32,035 bases of DNA from Stenotrophomonas maltophilia (GTDB lineage: Bacteria > Pseudomonadota > Gammaproteobacteria > Xanthomonadales > Xanthomonadaceae): positions 1 to 32,035 of the forward strand of contig NZ_SRHZ01000057.1 of NCBI RefSeq assembly GCF_004684085.1. The letters are read 5' to 3'. The notes below the pieces were generated by a model. The model saw nothing but the letters and a program-made list of their open reading frames with translations, was not told the DNA's origin and ran no database searches. Shown here piece by piece: positions 23,486 through 32,035 of this stretch (the stretch's first letter is position 1; each line of letters begins with the position of its first letter). A program made the translations under genes and the position numbers.

Positions 23486-25525
23486 TCACGGCAATCGCGC
23501 CAACAGCTCGCGGGCCTGTGTCTGGCTGTGAGGATCGCCGCCTTCGGCGACCTCCAGCAGCAGGGTACGCGCCGTCTGTGCATCACCCAGGTCAAGATAG
23601 GCGATGGCCAGCTCCAGCCGTTCCTGGCCGGCACGTGGCGACCATCCAGCATCGCTGGCAGGCACAGCCTCCGTCGGTCCGACGTCATCGGGGTGCGCGT
23701 CATCGACACGGTCACGGTGGACGGGGTCGACCACGGCCTCGTGCGACTCCGCCGGCAGGTCGAATACGCCACGGAACTGCGGCTGTTGTTCGGCGTGCAG
23801 CGCATAGTCCGGCACCCCGACTTCGGCAGCGGGCGCCTGAACTACCGGTTCATCCGGGTGCTGTTCGACAACGAACCCGTCATCATGCACGGACACCGGT
23901 TCGTCCCAGCGCGGCAGATCGGTCACTGCCGCAGGCAGCTCCACCACCTGCTCGGCGCGCAGCGTCTCATCCTGCCAGTCGGCCGGCGGAGCGTGGCCGG
24001 CCGTCGGTCCAGCATCTGCATCGCCCTGCGTTTCGGTTTCGGTAGCCCAGGCCGGCATCGCCGGCTCCTGGCGGCCCCCTTCAGCAACCACCGACGACCA
24101 TGAAGACTGCTCGGCCAGGGTATCCAGCGCAGCACCGGCGGGTACCGCAGCGGCAAGCCCGGCGGCATCGTCTTCTTCACGCAGCGGCGGCAGGGGCGAC
24201 GGCTTGCGACGGCGCAGCAGCCAGGCCGCAGCGGCCGCCAACAGCAACACCGGCAGCCCCAGCCAATACCACGGCGTTGCTGCGTCGCGTGCGCCCGGGG
24301 CCTGCGCCAGGCGCTGCTGCGCGGCGGCCAGATCATTGTCCTTCATGGCAATCAGCGATTGCTGCTGTTGCTTCAGTGCTTCCAGGTCGGCGACGCGCTG
24401 CTTCAGTTCGCCGATCTCGGCATCGCGGGTGGCGATGTCCTCACGCGCCTGGCGCAGTTGTTCGTTGCCCAGCATGTCACCCTCGCTGCCGGCAGCGGTG
24501 CCGGTGGTTGTGCCCGCATGCGCGGCGTCGGATGCCAGCGCCGGAGCGATCTCAAGTCGTGCCCCGTTGGCCGCAGCCGGGGAAGAATCGGTGGTCGGGA
24601 CCGCCTTGGCAACCGGGGCAACCGTGCCCGCCGGTTGCGGCACGGTGCGCGCCTGTCGCCATTGCGCCACGTGCTCGCGCACCAGCGCGGCAGCCTCGGC
24701 GGCATCAACTGCCGCCAACGCATCGCTGCTCGGCAGGCGCAGCACCGCGCCCTGCTTGAGCAGGTTCACGTTGCCACGAATGAAGGCTTCGGGATTGGCG
24801 CGCAGCAGGGCGATCATCGCGCGGTCGCGGCTGACCTGGTTGCCACGGGCAACCGCGCCTGCGATCTGAGACAGGGTCTGCCCGCGCTGCACGGTAACGC
24901 TGCCATCGGCTGATGGCGCGGCGACCGGCGTGGCCGCTGCACGCGGGCGTGCCGGTGCCGGTGCCGGTGCCGCAGCGGAAGCACGCACGGGCTCTGCCGC
25001 ACCTGCAGCTTCAGCCGCCGCAGGCTCAGGCGTTGCTTCACGCACGATGGTGTTGGACAGGGTGCCTGCAGGAGCAACGATCTCCGGTTCGGCCACGGCC
25101 AGTGCACTGGACGGAGCATCGACCAGCGCCGAGTACTCGCGCACCAGCCGACCCTGACCCCAGTCCGCTTCGATCAGGAAGCTCAGCGACGGGGTCTCGA
25201 CCGGCGCCTGCGAGGTCACCCGCACCACCGCCCTGCCCTGCGTGTCGCGGGTCAGTTCGAACTGCAGTTCGCTGACCAGCCCGGTCGGCCGTTGCAGGCC
25301 TACGCGCTCGAAGGTAACCGGCGAAGCCAGCGCTACGCGCAGGTTTTCCAGCTCGGACGGGTCGGCCGAGACCACCGGGATTTCAGCCAGCAGGGGCTGG
25401 CCCGGCTTGGACAGGACACGGATGTCCCCCAAGCCCAGGGCAAGCGCCGAACTGCTGGCCAGGGCCAGCAACGCGGCGGAAAGATAGCTGAGCGGACGTT
25501 TTGCGCCCTTGGCCCGTTTATTCAT
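23486..25525 (-). CDS. fimV: FimV/HubP-type polar hub protein
   Basis: A 679-residue envelope protein of the FimV family, which marks cell poles and supports type IV pilus assembly and twitching. It has a signal peptide of about 33 residues (ends SSALALG), a FimV N-terminal domain starting GLGDIRVLSKPGQPLLAEI, a LysM-type peptidoglycan-binding module (about 206-265: VTVQRGQTLSQIA), a coiled coil (about 349-408), one membrane segment (about 417-435) and an acidic cytoplasmic region. The last 40 residues form the FimV C-terminal helical motif (LELAIAYLDLGDAQTARTLL). It is shorter than P. aeruginosa FimV (about 920 residues), mostly in the acidic part. The ATG at 25525 opens the signal peptide. 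It lies downstream of asd, as in Pseudomonas. Confidence 0.95.
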   Translation of the reverse strand: MNKRAKGAKRPLSYLSAALLALASSSALALGLGDIRVLSKPGQPLLAEIPVVSADPSELENLRVALASPVTFERVGLQRPTGLVSELQFELTRDTQGRAVVRVTSQAPVETPSLSFLIEADWGQGRLVREYSALVDAPSSALAVAEPEIVAPAGTLSNTIVREATPEPAAAEAAGAAEPVRASAAAPAPAPARPRAAATPVAAPSADGSVTVQRGQTLSQIAGAVARGNQVSRDRAMIALLRANPEAFIRGNVNLLKQGAVLRLPSSDALAAVDAAEAAALVREHVAQWRQARTVPQPAGTVAPVAKAVPTTDSSPAAANGARLEIAPALASDAAHAGTTTGTAAGSEGDMLGNEQLRQAREDIATRDAEIGELKQRVADLEALKQQQQSLIAMKDNDLAAAQQRLAQAPGARDAATPWYWLGLPVLLLAAAAAWLLRRRKPSPLPPLREEDDAAGLAAAVPAGAALDTLAEQSSWSSVVAEGGRQEPAMPAWATETETQGDADAGPTAGHAPPADWQDETLRAEQVVELPAAVTDLPRWDEPVSVHDDGFVVEQHPDEPVVQAPAAEVGVPDYALHAEQQPQFRGVFDLPAESHEAVVDPVHRDRVDDAHPDDVGPTEAVPASDAGWSPRAGQERLELAIAYLDLGDAQTARTLLLEVAEGGDPHSQTQARELLARLP

Positions 25526-25532
25526 GGGCGAC

Positions 25533-25562
25533 ACTATAAAGCGTGCGGACCGGGGTCCGCAC
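25533..25562 (-). promoter_or_regulatory. Palindrome and -10 box just before fimV
   Basis: An almost perfect 20-base palindrome (25543-25562: GTGCGGACC, two bases, GGTCCGCAC) is followed on the minus strand, 4 bases later, by TATAGT (25538-25533), a good -10 hexamer. The ATG of fimV is only 8 bases beyond it, and no ribosome site is visible, so a start of transcription there would give a nearly leaderless mRNA. The palindrome occupies the spacer/-35 zone, so it could be an operator; alternatively it is a hairpin at the end of the asd transcript. Confidence 0.4.
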
Positions 25563-25600
25563 CCATATCGAGTCGAGCCCATGCTCGGCTGCACGGTCTG

Positions 25601-25672
25601 GTAGTGCCGGCCGCTGGCCGGCAGAGACGCACGTCCCCCATTACGGCAATGCCGGCCAGCGGCCGGCACTAC
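25601..25672. repeat. Complete SMAG REP dimer between asd and fimV
   Basis: A GTAG head (25601-25604) plus hairpin TGCCGGCC-GCT-GGCCGGCA is mirrored after 26 bases by the same hairpin and a CTAC tail (25669-25672). Both heads are intact, giving a symmetric inverted dimer. It starts 20 bases downstream of the asd stop, in the gap to fimV. Confidence 0.92.
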
Positions 25673-25692
25673 CGATGAGGCAACCGTTGTGA

Positions 25693-26721
<1,029 letters not shown>

Positions 26722-26779
26722 GGGGGAAACTCTCACGAAAACGGGGATGGGGAAAAATCACGCACGACAGCTGGGTTCG

Positions 26780-26814
26780 GGGAACCTCCTCAAGCGGGAT
26801 GCGCGGAGGTTCCC
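26780..26814. other. Stem-loop after the dehydrogenase gene
   Basis: A 10-bp stem GGGAACCTCC/GGAGGTTCCC encloses a 15-base loop and begins in the stop codon of the dehydrogenase gene. An alternative small hairpin (GGTTC-GGG-GAACC, 26774-26786) overlaps its left arm. No T-tract follows, so it may be a Rho-type or regulatory structure before asd rather than a classical terminator. Confidence 0.5.
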
Positions 26815-27851
26815 TATCGTTTCCCGGTTTTTTTGCCCAGAGTCACGCGCGCGGCCATCGCCGCGTCAGCGTTGATCGCGCTCGGCATGCGCGATGGGCT
26901 GCCGTCCAGGCCGAGCCCGGCAACCAGATTATCCACGGCCAGCTGTACCATCGCCGTGCGCGTAGCCAGCGACGCGCTGCCGATGTGCGGAGTCAGCACT
27001 ACGTTGCGCAGCGCCAGCAGTTCCGGGCGCACCTTCGGCTCGCCTTCGTACACATCCAGGCCGGCTGCAGCGAGGCGGCCGCTGGCCAGTGCGTCGGCCA
27101 GCGCGACCTCATCGACCAGGCCACCGCGGGCGATGTTCACCAGCGTGGCCGACGGCTTCATCTTCGCCAGCGCCGCCGCATCGATCAGATGGTGCGAGGC
27201 CGCGGTATACGGCAGCACCAGTAACAGGTGGTCGGACTGCGCCAGCAGCGTATCCAGGTCCACATAGGTGGCGCCCACTTCCGCTTCGGTCGCGGCCGGA
27301 AGCTGCGAACGGTTGTGGTACAGCACCTTCATGCCGAAACCGTGCGCGCCGCGGCGGGCGATGCCCTGGCCGATGCGGCCCATGCCGAGGATGCCCAGCG
27401 TGCTGCCGTGGATGTCGGCACCGAGCATGGTCTGGAACGACCACTGCTGCCACTGGCCCTCGCGCAGCCAGCGCTCGGACTCGGTGATGCGGCGTGCGGT
27501 GGCCATCAACAGGGCGAAACCGAGATCGGCGGTGGTTTCGGTCAGGACGTCCGGCGTATTGCTGGCCAGGATGCCGGCCGCGCTGATCGCGTCGACGTCC
27601 AGGTTGTTGTAGCCGACCCCGACATTGGCGATCACCTGCAGCTGCGTGGCATCGGCCAGCTGGGCCGCGCCGATGCGCTCGTTGAGGGTGATGATGGCGC
27701 CGTCAGCGCTGGCCAGCTGTTCGGCGATCTGGTCGGGCGTCCACGCGGTAACGGTATCAGTGGTGCGCAGCTGCACGCGATCGCGCAACGGCGCGATGGC
27801 CGCGTCGATCAGTGGCTGGCTCACCCACACCGTCGGCCGCGTATCAGCCAT
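26814..27851 (-). CDS. D-2-hydroxyacid dehydrogenase (glyoxylate/hydroxypyruvate reductase-like)
   Basis: A 345-residue NAD(P)-dependent dehydrogenase. The nucleotide motif [15 protein letters not shown] sits near residue 155. The catalytic set is visible: Arg in [10 protein letters not shown], Glu in GLDVYEGEP and His in LTPHIGSAS. The pattern [19 protein letters not shown] is typical of glyoxylate/2-ketogluconate reductases (GhrB-like). The ATG at 27851 overlaps the aroC stop by 8 bases, suggesting coupled translation. The in-frame ATG at 27890 would overlap aroC further and is not needed. Exact substrate uncertain. Confidence 0.92.
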   Translation of the reverse strand: MADTRPTVWVSQPLIDAAIAPLRDRVQLRTTDTVTAWTPDQIAEQLASADGAIITLNERIGAAQLADATQLQVIANVGVGYNNLDVDAISAAGILASNTPDVLTETTADLGFALLMATARRITESERWLREGQWQQWSFQTMLGADIHGSTLGILGMGRIGQGIARRGAHGFGMKVLYHNRSQLPAATEAEVGATYVDLDTLLAQSDHLLLVLPYTAASHHLIDAAALAKMKPSATLVNIARGGLVDEVALADALASGRLAAAGLDVYEGEPKVRPELLALRNVVLTPHIGSASLATRTAMVQLAVDNLVAGLGLDGSPSRMPSAINADAAMAARVTLGKKTGKR

Positions 27852-28947
27852 CGAACTGACCGGGAATACGCGGGGTGATGGTGCCGACATCGCCGCACTG
27901 CGCGCGATGGCGCAGCGCCTGGTCCATCAGCACCAGTGCCATCATCGCCTCGGCGATCGGCGTGGCGCGGATGCCAACGCAGGGATCGTGGCGACCGGTG
28001 GTGACCACCTCGACCACGTTGCCGGACGTGTCCAGCGACGGGCCAGGCAGGCGCAGGCTGGAGGTCGGCTTCAGCACGATCGAGGCGACCACCGGCTGGC
28101 CGGTGGAAATGCCGCCAAGGATGCCGCCGGCGTGATTGCTGGCAAAACCCTGCGGGGTCAGCAGGTCACGGTGTTCGGTGCCCTTCTGCACGGCGCTGGC
28201 GAAACCGTCGCCGATCTCCACGCCCTTGACCGCGTTGATGCTCATCAGCGCGGCGGCGAGGTCGCCGTCGAGCTTGCCGTAGATCGGCTCGCCCCAACCG
28301 GGCGGCACGTTGTCGGCGACCACGTCCACGCACGCGCCAACCGAATCACCGGACTTGCGCAGCGCATCCATGTACGCCTCCAGCTCCGGCACCTGCGCTG
28401 CGTGCGGCCAGAAGAACGGATTGTCTTCCACCGCCGACCAGTCGAAACCGGCCGGCGTGATCTCGCCCAGCTGCGACAGGTAGCCACGCACGGTGATGCC
28501 GAAGCGCTCGGCCAGCCACTTCTTGGCAACCACACCGGCGGCCACGCGCATGGTGGTCTCGCGCGCCGAGGAACGGCCGCCGCCACGCGGGTCGCGGATG
28601 CCGTACTTGTGCCAGTAGCTGTAGTCGGCATGGCCCGGGCGGAACTGCTGGCCGATGTTGCTGTAATCCTTGCTGCGCTGATCCGTGTTGCGGATCAACA
28701 GCGCGATCGGGGTGCCGGTGGTCAGGCCCTCGTACACACCGGACAGGATCTCGATCTCATCGGCCTCGCGGCGCGCCGAGGTGTGCCGGCTCTTGCCGGT
28801 GGCACGGCGCTGCAGGTCGTGGGCGAACTCGGCCGCGTCCAGCGCCAGCCCCGGCGGGCAACCGTCGATCACGCAGCCGATGGCCGGCCCGTGCGATTCG
28901 CCGAACGTGGTGACCGAAAACAGTTTGCCAAAGGTATTACTGGACAT
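27844..28947 (-). CDS. aroC: Chorismate synthase
   Basis: A 367-residue FMN-dependent enzyme that converts EPSP to chorismate, the last step of the shikimate pathway. The N-terminus [19 protein letters not shown] is diagnostic; [15 protein letters not shown], the FMN/substrate region, and [14 protein letters not shown] are present. The ATG at 28947 overlaps the end of the preceding small membrane-protein gene by 11 bases, and no strong ribosome site is seen, so translation is probably coupled. Chorismate feeds tryptophan synthesis, three later genes of which lie in the same window. Confidence 0.98.
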   Translation of the reverse strand: MSSNTFGKLFSVTTFGESHGPAIGCVIDGCPPGLALDAAEFAHDLQRRATGKSRHTSARREADEIEILSGVYEGLTTGTPIALLIRNTDQRSKDYSNIGQQFRPGHADYSYWHKYGIRDPRGGGRSSARETTMRVAAGVVAKKWLAERFGITVRGYLSQLGEITPAGFDWSAVEDNPFFWPHAAQVPELEAYMDALRKSGDSVGACVDVVADNVPPGWGEPIYGKLDGDLAAALMSINAVKGVEIGDGFASAVQKGTEHRDLLTPQGFASNHAGGILGGISTGQPVVASIVLKPTSSLRLPGPSLDTSGNVVEVVTTGRHDPCVGIRATPIAEAMMALVLMDQALRHRAQCGDVGTITPRIPGQFDG

Positions 28948-29455
28948 GGGAGACCGGGGGGATCGGGGGGATGGCGGGACCAGACAGCGCCGCGCGCAGC
29001 ACCCGCGGCAGGTGTCGCGCGGCAACCAGCACCGGCAGCACCGTAAAACTCATCACGAACGCCATTGCACCCAGGCCCGTCGCATCACGCGACAAGCGGG
29101 TCCACAGCATCCACAGCGCAACCGCCGAGCCCAGCAGCAGGCCTGCGGCCAGCAACCGGGACAATCCACGCCGCCGTTGCAGGTCCGGCGTGGACATCAC
29201 CGCCGCCAGAGTGACCGCCATGCCGCCCAGCAGACCGCTGGCGCCAAAGACAACGCCCTTGATGTGGTACCAGAGCTGTTCCCTCGGCGCTGCGGCATAG
29301 GTGCAGTTCATCGTATCGCCGGCATGACAGGCCACCCCGCTTTTCAGCGCGGCCAGCATGATGCCGACGGAAAACGGCAACAGCATCAGCATCGGCAACA
29401 GCAGGACCAGGTCGGTCCAGCAGATGCGCGACACCCTGGCCGTTCTATCGGGCAT
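28937..29455 (-). CDS. Small predicted membrane protein between prmB and aroC
   Basis: A 172-residue protein with four predicted membrane segments (about residues 14-36, 65-85, 98-118 and 128-145). A Cys-containing loop ([13 protein letters not shown]) follows the first. I do not recognise the family. The ATG at 29455 overlaps prmB by 11 bases, and the stop overlaps aroC by 11 bases, so it is firmly embedded in the operon and likely real. The two loop cysteines could form a periplasmic disulfide; no catalytic motif is seen. Confidence 0.75.
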   Translation of the reverse strand: MPDRTARVSRICWTDLVLLLPMLMLLPFSVGIMLAALKSGVACHAGDTMNCTYAAAPREQLWYHIKGVVFGASGLLGGMAVTLAAVMSTPDLQRRRGLSRLLAAGLLLGSAVALWMLWTRLSRDATGLGAMAFVMSFTVLPVLVAARHLPRVLRAALSGPAIPPIPPVSHVQ

Positions 29456-30371
29456 TGGCCAGCTCGGTGATGCGCGCGCTATGCGCGATCAGCTCGCGGC
29501 ATTCGACCGCGAAGATGCCCATCTGGCCAACCTTGAATTCGATCCAGGCGAAGTCGACTTCCGGCAGCAGCTTGATCAGGTGCTGCTCGGATTCGCCCAC
29601 TTCACAGATCAGCAGGCCGTCTTCGCTCAGGTGCAGCGGCGCGTCACGCAGGATCTTCAGCACCAGGTCCAGGCCATCGTCGCCGGCACGCAGGCCCATC
29701 TCCGGCTCGTAGGAGTACTCCTGCGGCAGCGCATCGGTCTCGTCGTTGGTGACGTACGGCGGATTGGTGACGATCAGGTCGTAGTGGCGGCCGGTCAGGC
29801 CGTTGAACAGGTCCGACTTGAGCAGCGTGACGTTGTGCGCCTGCAGGCGCTCCTTGTTCTCTTCGGCCAGCGACAGCGCCTCATCGCTCAGGTCGACACC
29901 GTCCACCTCCCAGTTCGGGTAGTAGTGGCCCATGGCGATGGCGATGCAGCCCGAACCGGTGCACAGGTCCAGCGCGCGGCTGACATCGCGGCCGGCCAAC
30001 CACGGCTCGAAGCCGCATTCGATCAGTTCGGCGATCGGCGAGCGCGGCACCAGGGCGCGCTTGTCGCTCTTGAAGCTCAAACCCGCAAACCAGGCTTCAC
30101 CGGTCAGGTAAGCGGCCGGGATGCGTTCGTCGATACGACGCTGGAACAGGTCCAGCACGCGCAGCTTCTCCGCCTGCAGCAGGCGCGCCTGGCCATAGGC
30201 CGGGCCCAGATCGTGCGGCAGGTGCAGGCTGTGCAGCACCAGCTGGGTGGCCTCATCCAGCGCGTTGTCGTAGCTGTGCCCGAAGGTCAGTCCGGCTTCG
30301 TTGAAACGGCTGGTGCCGTAGCGGATCAGATCGATGATCGTGTGGAGTTCGGCGGCCGTTTCAGCGGTCAT
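29445..30371 (-). CDS. prmB: Ribosomal protein L3 glutamine methyltransferase
   Basis: A 308-residue SAM-dependent methyltransferase of the HemK/PrmB group, which modifies a glutamine of ribosomal protein L3. The SAM-binding motif ALDLCTGSGCIAIA and the catalytic NPPY (LIVTNPPYVTND) are present. The N-terminal part (IDLIRYGTSRFNEAGLTFGHS) is specific to PrmB rather than PrmC. The ATG at 30371 follows a good -10 box (30405-30400). prmB next to aroC is also the E. coli order, supporting the name. Confidence 0.96.
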   Translation of the reverse strand: MTAETAAELHTIIDLIRYGTSRFNEAGLTFGHSYDNALDEATQLVLHSLHLPHDLGPAYGQARLLQAEKLRVLDLFQRRIDERIPAAYLTGEAWFAGLSFKSDKRALVPRSPIAELIECGFEPWLAGRDVSRALDLCTGSGCIAIAMGHYYPNWEVDGVDLSDEALSLAEENKERLQAHNVTLLKSDLFNGLTGRHYDLIVTNPPYVTNDETDALPQEYSYEPEMGLRAGDDGLDLVLKILRDAPLHLSEDGLLICEVGESEQHLIKLLPEVDFAWIEFKVGQMGIFAVECRELIAHSARITELANAR

Positions 30372-30399
30372 GGCGGTACTGCGGGCAAAGTGGCCCCCG

Positions 30400-30467
30400 A
30401 TTATAGAGGCTGGCGCCCGCGGCGGCATCCGTTGCGGCAGAAACGATCGGGCCGCAGCCGGTATGAT
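30400..30467. promoter_or_regulatory. Divergent promoters of prmB and the SCO gene
   Basis: On the minus strand a perfect TATAAT (30405-30400) lies about 29 bases before the prmB ATG. On the plus strand TATGAT (30462-30467) lies 26 bases before the SCO gene. Neither has a consensus -35. The distances suit short leaders. Both are read from sequence only. Confidence 0.45.
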
Positions 30468-30493
30468 GGAGCCCACTTCGCGCGGGGGCTCCC

Positions 30494-31144
30494 ATGTTCA
30501 ATCGCAACGCCGGCATCATCCTGCTGATCGCCCTGGCGGCGGGTCTCGGCCTGCTGGCGGCCCAGCAGGTGTTTGCGCCGAAACCGCCGGCCAATGCCCC
30601 GGCCACCGAAGCGATCACCCTGTACCCGCATACCCGTGAACTGCCCGACTTCAACCTGGCCCAGTCCGACGGCACCCGCCTGATACCGGGTGAGCTGAAG
30701 GGCCACTGGACCCTGGTGTTCCTGGGCTTCACCTTCTGCCCCGACGTCTGCCCGACCACCCTGGCCGAGCTGGCCGGCGCGCAGAACCAGTGGGAAGCCC
30801 TGCCCGACAGCCTGCGCCCGCGCGTGCTGTTCATCTCGGTCGACCCGGATCGCGACAGCGCCACGCGCCTGGGCGAGTACGTGCACGGTTTCCACAAGGA
30901 CACCCTGGCCGCCACCGCCGATATCCCGTCGCTGGAGCGCTTCGCCACCTCGCTGGGCTTCGTGTTCCAGAAGGTGCCGGGCAAGCACTTCGACGAGAAC
31001 CCTGAGGATTACACCGTCGAGCATTCGGCCAGCCTGGCCGTGCTCGACCCGCAGGGCCGCCTTGCCGGCCTGGTGCGGCCCCCGTTCAACGCGCCGGCCA
31101 TTGCCCGCGACCTGCAGAAGCTGACCGAGAAAACCGCCCCATGA
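30494..31144 (+). CDS. SCO1/SenC family copper-binding protein
   Basis: A 216-residue membrane-anchored, thioredoxin-fold copper protein of the SCO family, which helps load copper into cytochrome c oxidase or handles thiols in the periplasm. One N-terminal membrane segment ([17 protein letters not shown]) anchors it. Copper ligands are C82-x3-C86 (FCPDVC) and H177 (TVEHSA). The ATG at 30494 is followed by a single clear frame to the TGA that overlaps the psd start (ATGA). Coupling to phosphatidylserine decarboxylase is unusual functionally, although both products act at the inner membrane. Confidence 0.95.
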   Translation: MFNRNAGIILLIALAAGLGLLAAQQVFAPKPPANAPATEAITLYPHTRELPDFNLAQSDGTRLIPGELKGHWTLVFLGFTFCPDVCPTTLAELAGAQNQWEALPDSLRPRVLFISVDPDRDSATRLGEYVHGFHKDTLAATADIPSLERFATSLGFVFQKVPGKHFDENPEDYTVEHSASLAVLDPQGRLAGLVRPPFNAPAIARDLQKLTEKTAP

Positions 31145-31983
31145 GCCTCACCACCGCCCTGACGTACGCCCTGCCCCATCGCCTGCTGTCCTCGATGGCG
31201 CGTTCGCTGGCGTACTCGGACGATCCGCGCGTATCGCGCTGGCTGATCGACACGGTCACCCGCAAGTTCAACGTCAACCTGGACGAAGCGGCCAACCCGG
31301 ACCCGCGCAGCTATGCGACCTTCAACCAGTTCTTCACCCGTGCGCTGAAGCCGGGCGCGCGCGTGGCCGATGCCGATCCGCGCAGCCTGGTGATGCCGGC
31401 CGATGGCCGCGTCAGCCAGCTGGGGAAGATCGAGGCCGGTCGCATCTTCCAGGCCAAGGGCCAATCGTTCACCGCTGCCGAACTGCTGGGCAGTGACGAG
31501 GACGCCAAGCCGTACAACGACGGTCTGTACGCCACCGTGTACCTGTCACCGCGCGACTACCACCGCGTGCACATGCCGTGGACCGGCACCCTGCGCGAAA
31601 CCGTGCACGTGCCGGGCCGCCTGTTCAGCGTCGGTCCGGCCGCAGTGAAGGGCGTGCCGCGCCTGTTCGCACGCAACGAGCGCCTGGTCTGTCATTTCGA
31701 CACCAGCTTCGGCCCGATGGTGAGCGTGATGGTCGGTGCCCTGCTGGTGTCCGGCGTGGAAACCGTGTGGAGCGGCGAGGAGATTCCGGCCTACGGTGAT
31801 CGGATCACCCGCAAGGATTTCCGCGGCCAGGGCATCCAGCTGGAGCGCTTCGCCGAGATGGCACGCTTCAACTACGGCTCGACCGTGATCGTGCTGCTGC
31901 CGCCGGGCGTGGCCGAGTTCGCTCCGCAGCTGGGCGCGGAAAGCCCGGTGCAGCTGGGCCAGGCCCTGGCGAAGCTGCGCTGA
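31141..31983 (+). CDS. psd: Phosphatidylserine decarboxylase proenzyme
   Basis: A 280-residue inner-membrane enzyme that makes phosphatidylethanolamine from phosphatidylserine. It is self-cleaved to form its pyruvoyl group; the cleavage site is G246-S247 in NYGSTVIVL, with tyrosine where E. coli has leucine (LGST). The Asp-His partners of the serine protease-like triad are visible in MPADGRVS and DYHRVHMP. The ATG at 31141 overlaps the SCO stop. A SMAG element begins 8 bases after the stop. Confidence 0.97.
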   Translation: MSLTTALTYALPHRLLSSMARSLAYSDDPRVSRWLIDTVTRKFNVNLDEAANPDPRSYATFNQFFTRALKPGARVADADPRSLVMPADGRVSQLGKIEAGRIFQAKGQSFTAAELLGSDEDAKPYNDGLYATVYLSPRDYHRVHMPWTGTLRETVHVPGRLFSVGPAAVKGVPRLFARNERLVCHFDTSFGPMVSVMVGALLVSGVETVWSGEEIPAYGDRITRKDFRGQGIQLERFAEMARFNYGSTVIVLLPPGVAEFAPQLGAESPVQLGQALAKLR

Positions 31984-31990
31984 GACTTCG

Positions 31991-32013
31991 GTAGTGCCGG
32001 CCGCTGGCCGGCA
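31991..32013 (+). repeat. SMAG REP element after psd
   Basis: A GTAG head (31991-31994) is followed by the hairpin TGCCGGCC-GCT-GGCCGGCA (31995-32013), identical to the dimer hairpins near fimV and trpA. The window ends 22 bases later, so a second inverted copy may lie outside. Confidence 0.88.
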
Positions 32014-32035
32014 TCTCCGTTGATCCAACGCGTCG

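Noticed and set aside
26780..26814. Classical Rho-independent terminator after the dehydrogenase gene
   Set aside because: The stem is good but no T-tract follows and the loop is 15 bases, so it was kept only as a stem-loop.
31873..31884. YGST instead of LGST in phosphatidylserine decarboxylase as a defect
   Set aside because: The Gly-Ser cleavage pair and following Thr are intact, and the residue before Gly varies in the family, so activity is expected.

Overview
The window looks like chromosomal DNA of a Stenotrophomonas species, probably of the S. maltophilia complex. The base composition is GC-rich, the proteins are Xanthomonadaceae-like, and the short intergenic palindromes that begin with GTAG match the REP-like elements (SMAG) described from S. 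maltophilia. I see no rRNA, tRNA, integrase, transposase or CRISPR array. Nearly all the sequence is coding, and no gene-free stretch exceeds about 215 bases.

Layout from left to right. (1) 136-1071, minus: an isopenicillin-N-synthase-like 2-oxoglutarate/Fe(II) oxygenase with its own terminator. (2) 1267-5159, plus: a cell-envelope operon with a YejM/PbgA-type membrane sulfatase-fold protein, a GT4 glycosyltransferase and a NodB polysaccharide deacetylase, closed by a bidirectional terminator. (3) 10392-5235, minus: trpB, an unknown lipoprotein, trpA, accD and glmM. A TrpI-like LysR gene (10490-11377) is divergent from trpB. (4) 21473-11454, minus: a five-gene operon of a YqiJ-like membrane/OB-fold protein, a YqiK-type flotillin, a 1796-residue AAA ATPase of the 'DNA repair ATPase' family, an uncharacterised helical protein and a TelA-family protein. 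(5) 30371-21641, minus: prmB, a small membrane protein, aroC, a D-2-hydroxyacid dehydrogenase, asd, fimV, a VOC protein, truA and trpF, many of them overlapping by a few bases. (6) 30494-31983, plus: a SCO/SenC copper protein and phosphatidylserine decarboxylase, translationally coupled.

The order asd-fimV-truA-trpF-(trpBA)-accD resembles a neighbourhood known from Pseudomonas (asd-fimV-truA-trpF-accD). Here roughly 10 kb of flotillin/ATPase/TelA operon sits between trpF and the trpI/trpBA unit, so that operon looks like an accessory module placed inside a housekeeping block. It is the best candidate for a poorly described system: a membrane-scaffold pair, a giant coiled-coil ATPase, an unknown helical partner and TelA, which together suggest an envelope-stress or toxic-compound response machine. 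The second candidate is the YejM-like protein, which keeps sulfatase-type metal-site residues that I recall being lost in E. coli YejM and is co-transcribed with two glycan-modifying enzymes.
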